The notes under the pieces: generated by a model
Databases searched by the model: none
What the model was told of the DNA's origin: nothing
The model's input: the letters and a program-made list of their open reading frames with translations, nothing else
Assembly: GCF_024580525.1 (NCBI RefSeq)
Contig: NZ_JANIKQ010000011.1
Span: forward strand, 1-64,000
Reading direction: 5' to 3'
Source of the DNA: Neisseria dentiae
Lineage (GTDB): Bacteria > Pseudomonadota > Gammaproteobacteria > Burkholderiales > Neisseriaceae
DNA: 64,000 bases
Made by a program: the position numbers and the translations under genes
Shown here: one piece after another, positions 62,089 to 64,000 of the stretch
Layout: each line of letters opens with the position of its first letter
Position numbering within the stretch: position 1 is the first letter of the stretch

Positions 62089-63612
62089 CTACTTCAACAT
62101 ATTCTTAATCACGCCCATCACACTGCGGGAAATGGCGCGGGTAACCTGTTTGTTGATTTGGTTGCCCACCGAATCGGCCAAATCATAGGCAACGCCCTGG
62201 TTGGCCTTTTTGCGGCTGCCGAACAGTCCGCCCAAAAAGCCGCCGACCACGCCGTTTTGCTGCGGTTGCGCAGCGGCGGTTTTTTCGGCTTTGGCCTGCT
62301 CTTTGGCGGCGGTTTCCGCAGCTTCGGTTTCGGCCTGTTTGGCTTCCAACTCTGCCAGCGCTTCATAGGCCGAATAATTGTCTACCATATCTTTATAGTG
62401 GCGGTACAAAATATCGCTTTGGTATTTGGCATCGCGCTCGGCGGCGGGCAGCGGGGTCAGGTTGGATTGCGGCGGCAGCACAAAAGCACGCTCCACCGGC
62501 GCGGGCATGCCTTTTTCGTCGAGAAACGATACCAGTGCTTCGCCCACGCCCAATTCGGCAATGGCTTCGGCCACGTTAACGTTGGGGTTAGTGCGGAAGG
62601 TTTCGGCAGCGGCTTTCACGGCTTTCTGATCGCGCGGGGTAAACGCGCGCAGGGCGTGCTGCACGCGGTTGCCGAGCTGGCCGAGAATGGTGTCGGGCAA
62701 ATCAAGCGGGTTTTGGGTAACGAAATACACGCCCACGCCCTTCGAGCGGATCAGCCGCACCACTTGTTCGATCTGCTCCACCAGCGCAGACGGGGCGTTG
62801 TCGAACAGCAAATGCGCTTCATCGAAAAACATCACGAATTTGGGCTTTTCCAAATCGCCCACTTCCGGCAGGGTTTCAAACAGTTCGGCCAGCATCCACA
62901 GCAAAAACGCGCTATACATGCGCGGCGAGCGCATCAGCTTTTCGGAATTCAAAATGTTGATTACGCCTTTGCTGCCCTCGGTCTGCATCCAGTCTTCAAG
63001 ATTCAAGGCCGGCTCGCCGAACAGGTTTTCGGCGCCTTCGTTTTCGAGCGTGAGCAGTTGGCGCTGCACCGCGCCCACGCTGGCGGGCGATACGTTGCCG
63101 TATTTGGCACGGTATTCGGCGGCATTGTCGGAAACGTGTTTGAGCAGGCCGCGCAAGTCTTTCAGGTCGATTAAGTGCCAGCCGTTGTCGTCGGCCACTT
63201 TGAACACCAGATTAAGCAACCCTTCTTGGGTGTCGTTCAGATTCATCAGGCGCGCCAGCAGCATCGGCCCCATTTCGGAAATGGTTACGCGCACGGGAAT
63301 ACCGGTTTCGCCGAACACGTCCCAAAAGCGCACGGGAAAACTTTGCAGCCAGTCGGCACCCAAACCGAATTCGGCGATGCGCTCGCCCACTTTGCCGCTG
63401 TTTTCACCGGCATTGGCGATGCCCGACAAATCACCTTTCACGTCGGCCAGAAACACGGGAATACCCGCGCCGCTGAAGGCTTCGGCCATACGGCGCAGGG
63501 TAACGGTTTTACCCGTGCCCGTGGCACCGGCGATCAAACCGTGGCGGTTGGCCATTTTGCCTTGGATTTCAAGCGTGTTGCCGCCTGCGCGGGCGATTGG
63601 GAAGGTGGTCAT
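62089..63612 (-). CDS. HerA/FtsK-like ATPase of the DUF853 (YjgR) family
   Basis: Cytoplasmic 507-residue P-loop ATPase of the helicase HerA-like family. Walker A GATGTGKTVTL (about 31-41), Walker B KFVMFFDEAHLLFDNAP and an Arg/Gln sensor region FVTQNPLDLPDTILGQLGNRVQHALRAFTP. The C-terminal 90 residues are Ala/Glu/Gln-rich (AELEAKQAETEAAETAAKEQAKAEK) then GGFLGGLFGSRKK and a short helix, as in E. coli YjgR. Biological role is unknown. The ATG at 63612 follows AGGAAATGTT. Ends beside repeats. Confidence 0.88.
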   Translation of the reverse strand: MTTFPIARAGGNTLEIQGKMANRHGLIAGATGTGKTVTLRRMAEAFSGAGIPVFLADVKGDLSGIANAGENSGKVGERIAEFGLGADWLQSFPVRFWDVFGETGIPVRVTISEMGPMLLARLMNLNDTQEGLLNLVFKVADDNGWHLIDLKDLRGLLKHVSDNAAEYRAKYGNVSPASVGAVQRQLLTLENEGAENLFGEPALNLEDWMQTEGSKGVINILNSEKLMRSPRMYSAFLLWMLAELFETLPEVGDLEKPKFVMFFDEAHLLFDNAPSALVEQIEQVVRLIRSKGVGVYFVTQNPLDLPDTILGQLGNRVQHALRAFTPRDQKAVKAAAETFRTNPNVNVAEAIAELGVGEALVSFLDEKGMPAPVERAFVLPPQSNLTPLPAAERDAKYQSDILYRHYKDMVDNYSAYEALAELEAKQAETEAAETAAKEQAKAEKTAAAQPQQNGVVGGFLGGLFGSRKKANQGVAYDLADSVGNQINKQVTRAISRSVMGVIKNMLK

Positions 63613-63755
63613 AACATTTCCTTACTGATAGTGTGATAGATGTGGGCGTATTGTCTTATGAAACACCGCCGCGTGCAAATATGGCGAGGCCTTTGCAAAA
63701 ACACCCTCAAGGCCGTCTGAAAACTTAACGCAGACACACGGTTTCCGCCCCTGTC

Positions 63756-63861
63756 CGTCATTGCCGGGCTTGACTCAAGTATCTTGGATTTCGGCAACAT
63801 GAGATACTCGGGTCAAGCCCGAGTATGACGCGTGTACTTTTTATTAAGTTGATTCGCTATA
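63756..63861. repeat. CTATA-ended repeat with paired CTCGGGC arms
   Basis: CGTCATTGCCGGGCTTGACT, then ACTCGGGTCAAGCCCGAGTA, then CTTTTTATTAAGTTGATTCGCTATA; the right part is the inverse complement of the left end of the repeat at 6624..6760. The 388 bases 63613..64000 contain this, several DUS and no gene. Confidence 0.55.
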
Positions 63862-63964
63862 GTTTGGCTAATAAACTGCCGCCATAAACCTTACCAAGGT
63901 CTCAATTTTTATGATGTTGATGTACAACAGTTTTAACCCAGATGCAGACACAGAATAGAAAAGA

Positions 63965-63992
63965 AGCCGTCTGAAAATTTCAGACGGCCTTA
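63965..63992. terminator. DUS-pair hairpin at window end
   Basis: AGCCGTCTGAAA directly followed by TTTCAGACGGCCT. It probably ends a gene lying to the right of the window. Confidence 0.5.
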
Positions 63993-64000
63993 AAAAATAA

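Noticed and set aside
62158-63174. 338-codon frame opposite the HerA-like ATPase gene
   Set aside because: Antisense shadow; composition typical of such shadows and no ribosome site.

Overview
The window is chromosomal DNA from a Neisseria species. The 12-base DNA uptake sequence AGGCCGTCTGAA (the AG-DUS dialect of several commensal Neisseria) occurs dozens of times, mostly as inverted pairs forming terminators. Correia-type repeats (TATAGT...ACTATA), dRS3-like CGTCATTCCC repeats and IS1106-like remnants are also present, and the core genes are neisserial in content and order (pilF-pilG-pilD-coaE-zapD-yacG, groES-groEL, ctrDCBA, lipA/lipB). The base composition is moderately GC-rich except for one strongly AT-rich island.

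Layout. 1-171: right end of an IS481-like element. 0.36-11.9 kb: housekeeping and transport genes (DASS anion transporter, mtnN, pilU, tig, clpP, murJ, an NhaD-type antiporter, a Fur-box-preceded small gene, an outer-membrane barrel). 12-17.1 kb: rnhA, rdgB, hemW, yacG, zapD, coaE. 17.2-21.2 kb: type IV pilus assembly genes pilD, pilG, pilF. 21.4-24.8 kb: tRNA-Phe, an isochorismatase-fold hydrolase, and groESL behind a heat-shock-type promoter. 25.0-43.3 kb: a complete group 2/ABC-dependent capsule locus. ctrDCBA (export) is divergent from wecB-wecC (UDP-ManNAc and UDP-ManNAcA supply), then come five polymer-assembly genes, most of them AT-rich, and kpsC/kpsS (lipA/lipB; the lipid-linked Kdo primer). 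43.5-46 kb: an EamA transporter, a STAS-like protein and an RpfF-type crotonase. 46-47 kb: an IS nested in a MITE. 47.1-48.9 kb: leuA, with an in-frame helix-turn-helix segment in front. 49-57.6 kb: aminopeptidase P, a POT peptide transporter, an MFS transporter, a HAD phosphatase, a DnaQ-like exonuclease, tRNA-Arg and tRNA-Glu, and a thioesterase. 57.9-63.6 kb: fba, a Tyr/His-repeat lipoprotein, an IS1106-like remnant, a LysR regulator divergent from an NAD(P)-binding oxidoreductase, and a HerA-like ATPase.

How the genes work together. The capsule locus is the main accessory system. WecB and WecC should supply UDP-ManNAc and UDP-ManNAcA. KpsC/KpsS would build the poly-Kdo primer on a phosphatidylglycerol lipid. 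The synthesis genes at 31810-39598 encode two CgeB-like glycosyltransferases, a two-domain GT2+GT4-like protein that could be the polymerase, a rhamnosyltransferase-like protein and a DUF6270-like (possible SGNH-type) protein. CtrABCD would export the chain. Three consecutive synthesis proteins end in a similar C-terminal module of about 51 residues that I do not recognise from any named family; this is the most novel-looking feature here. Other unusual points are a putative diffusible-signal-factor synthase (RpfF family, both catalytic glutamates present), the HTH-leuA arrangement with repeated TTAGACAAA operator-like sites, and several families of small mobile repeats, one of them inserted in frame inside kpsC.
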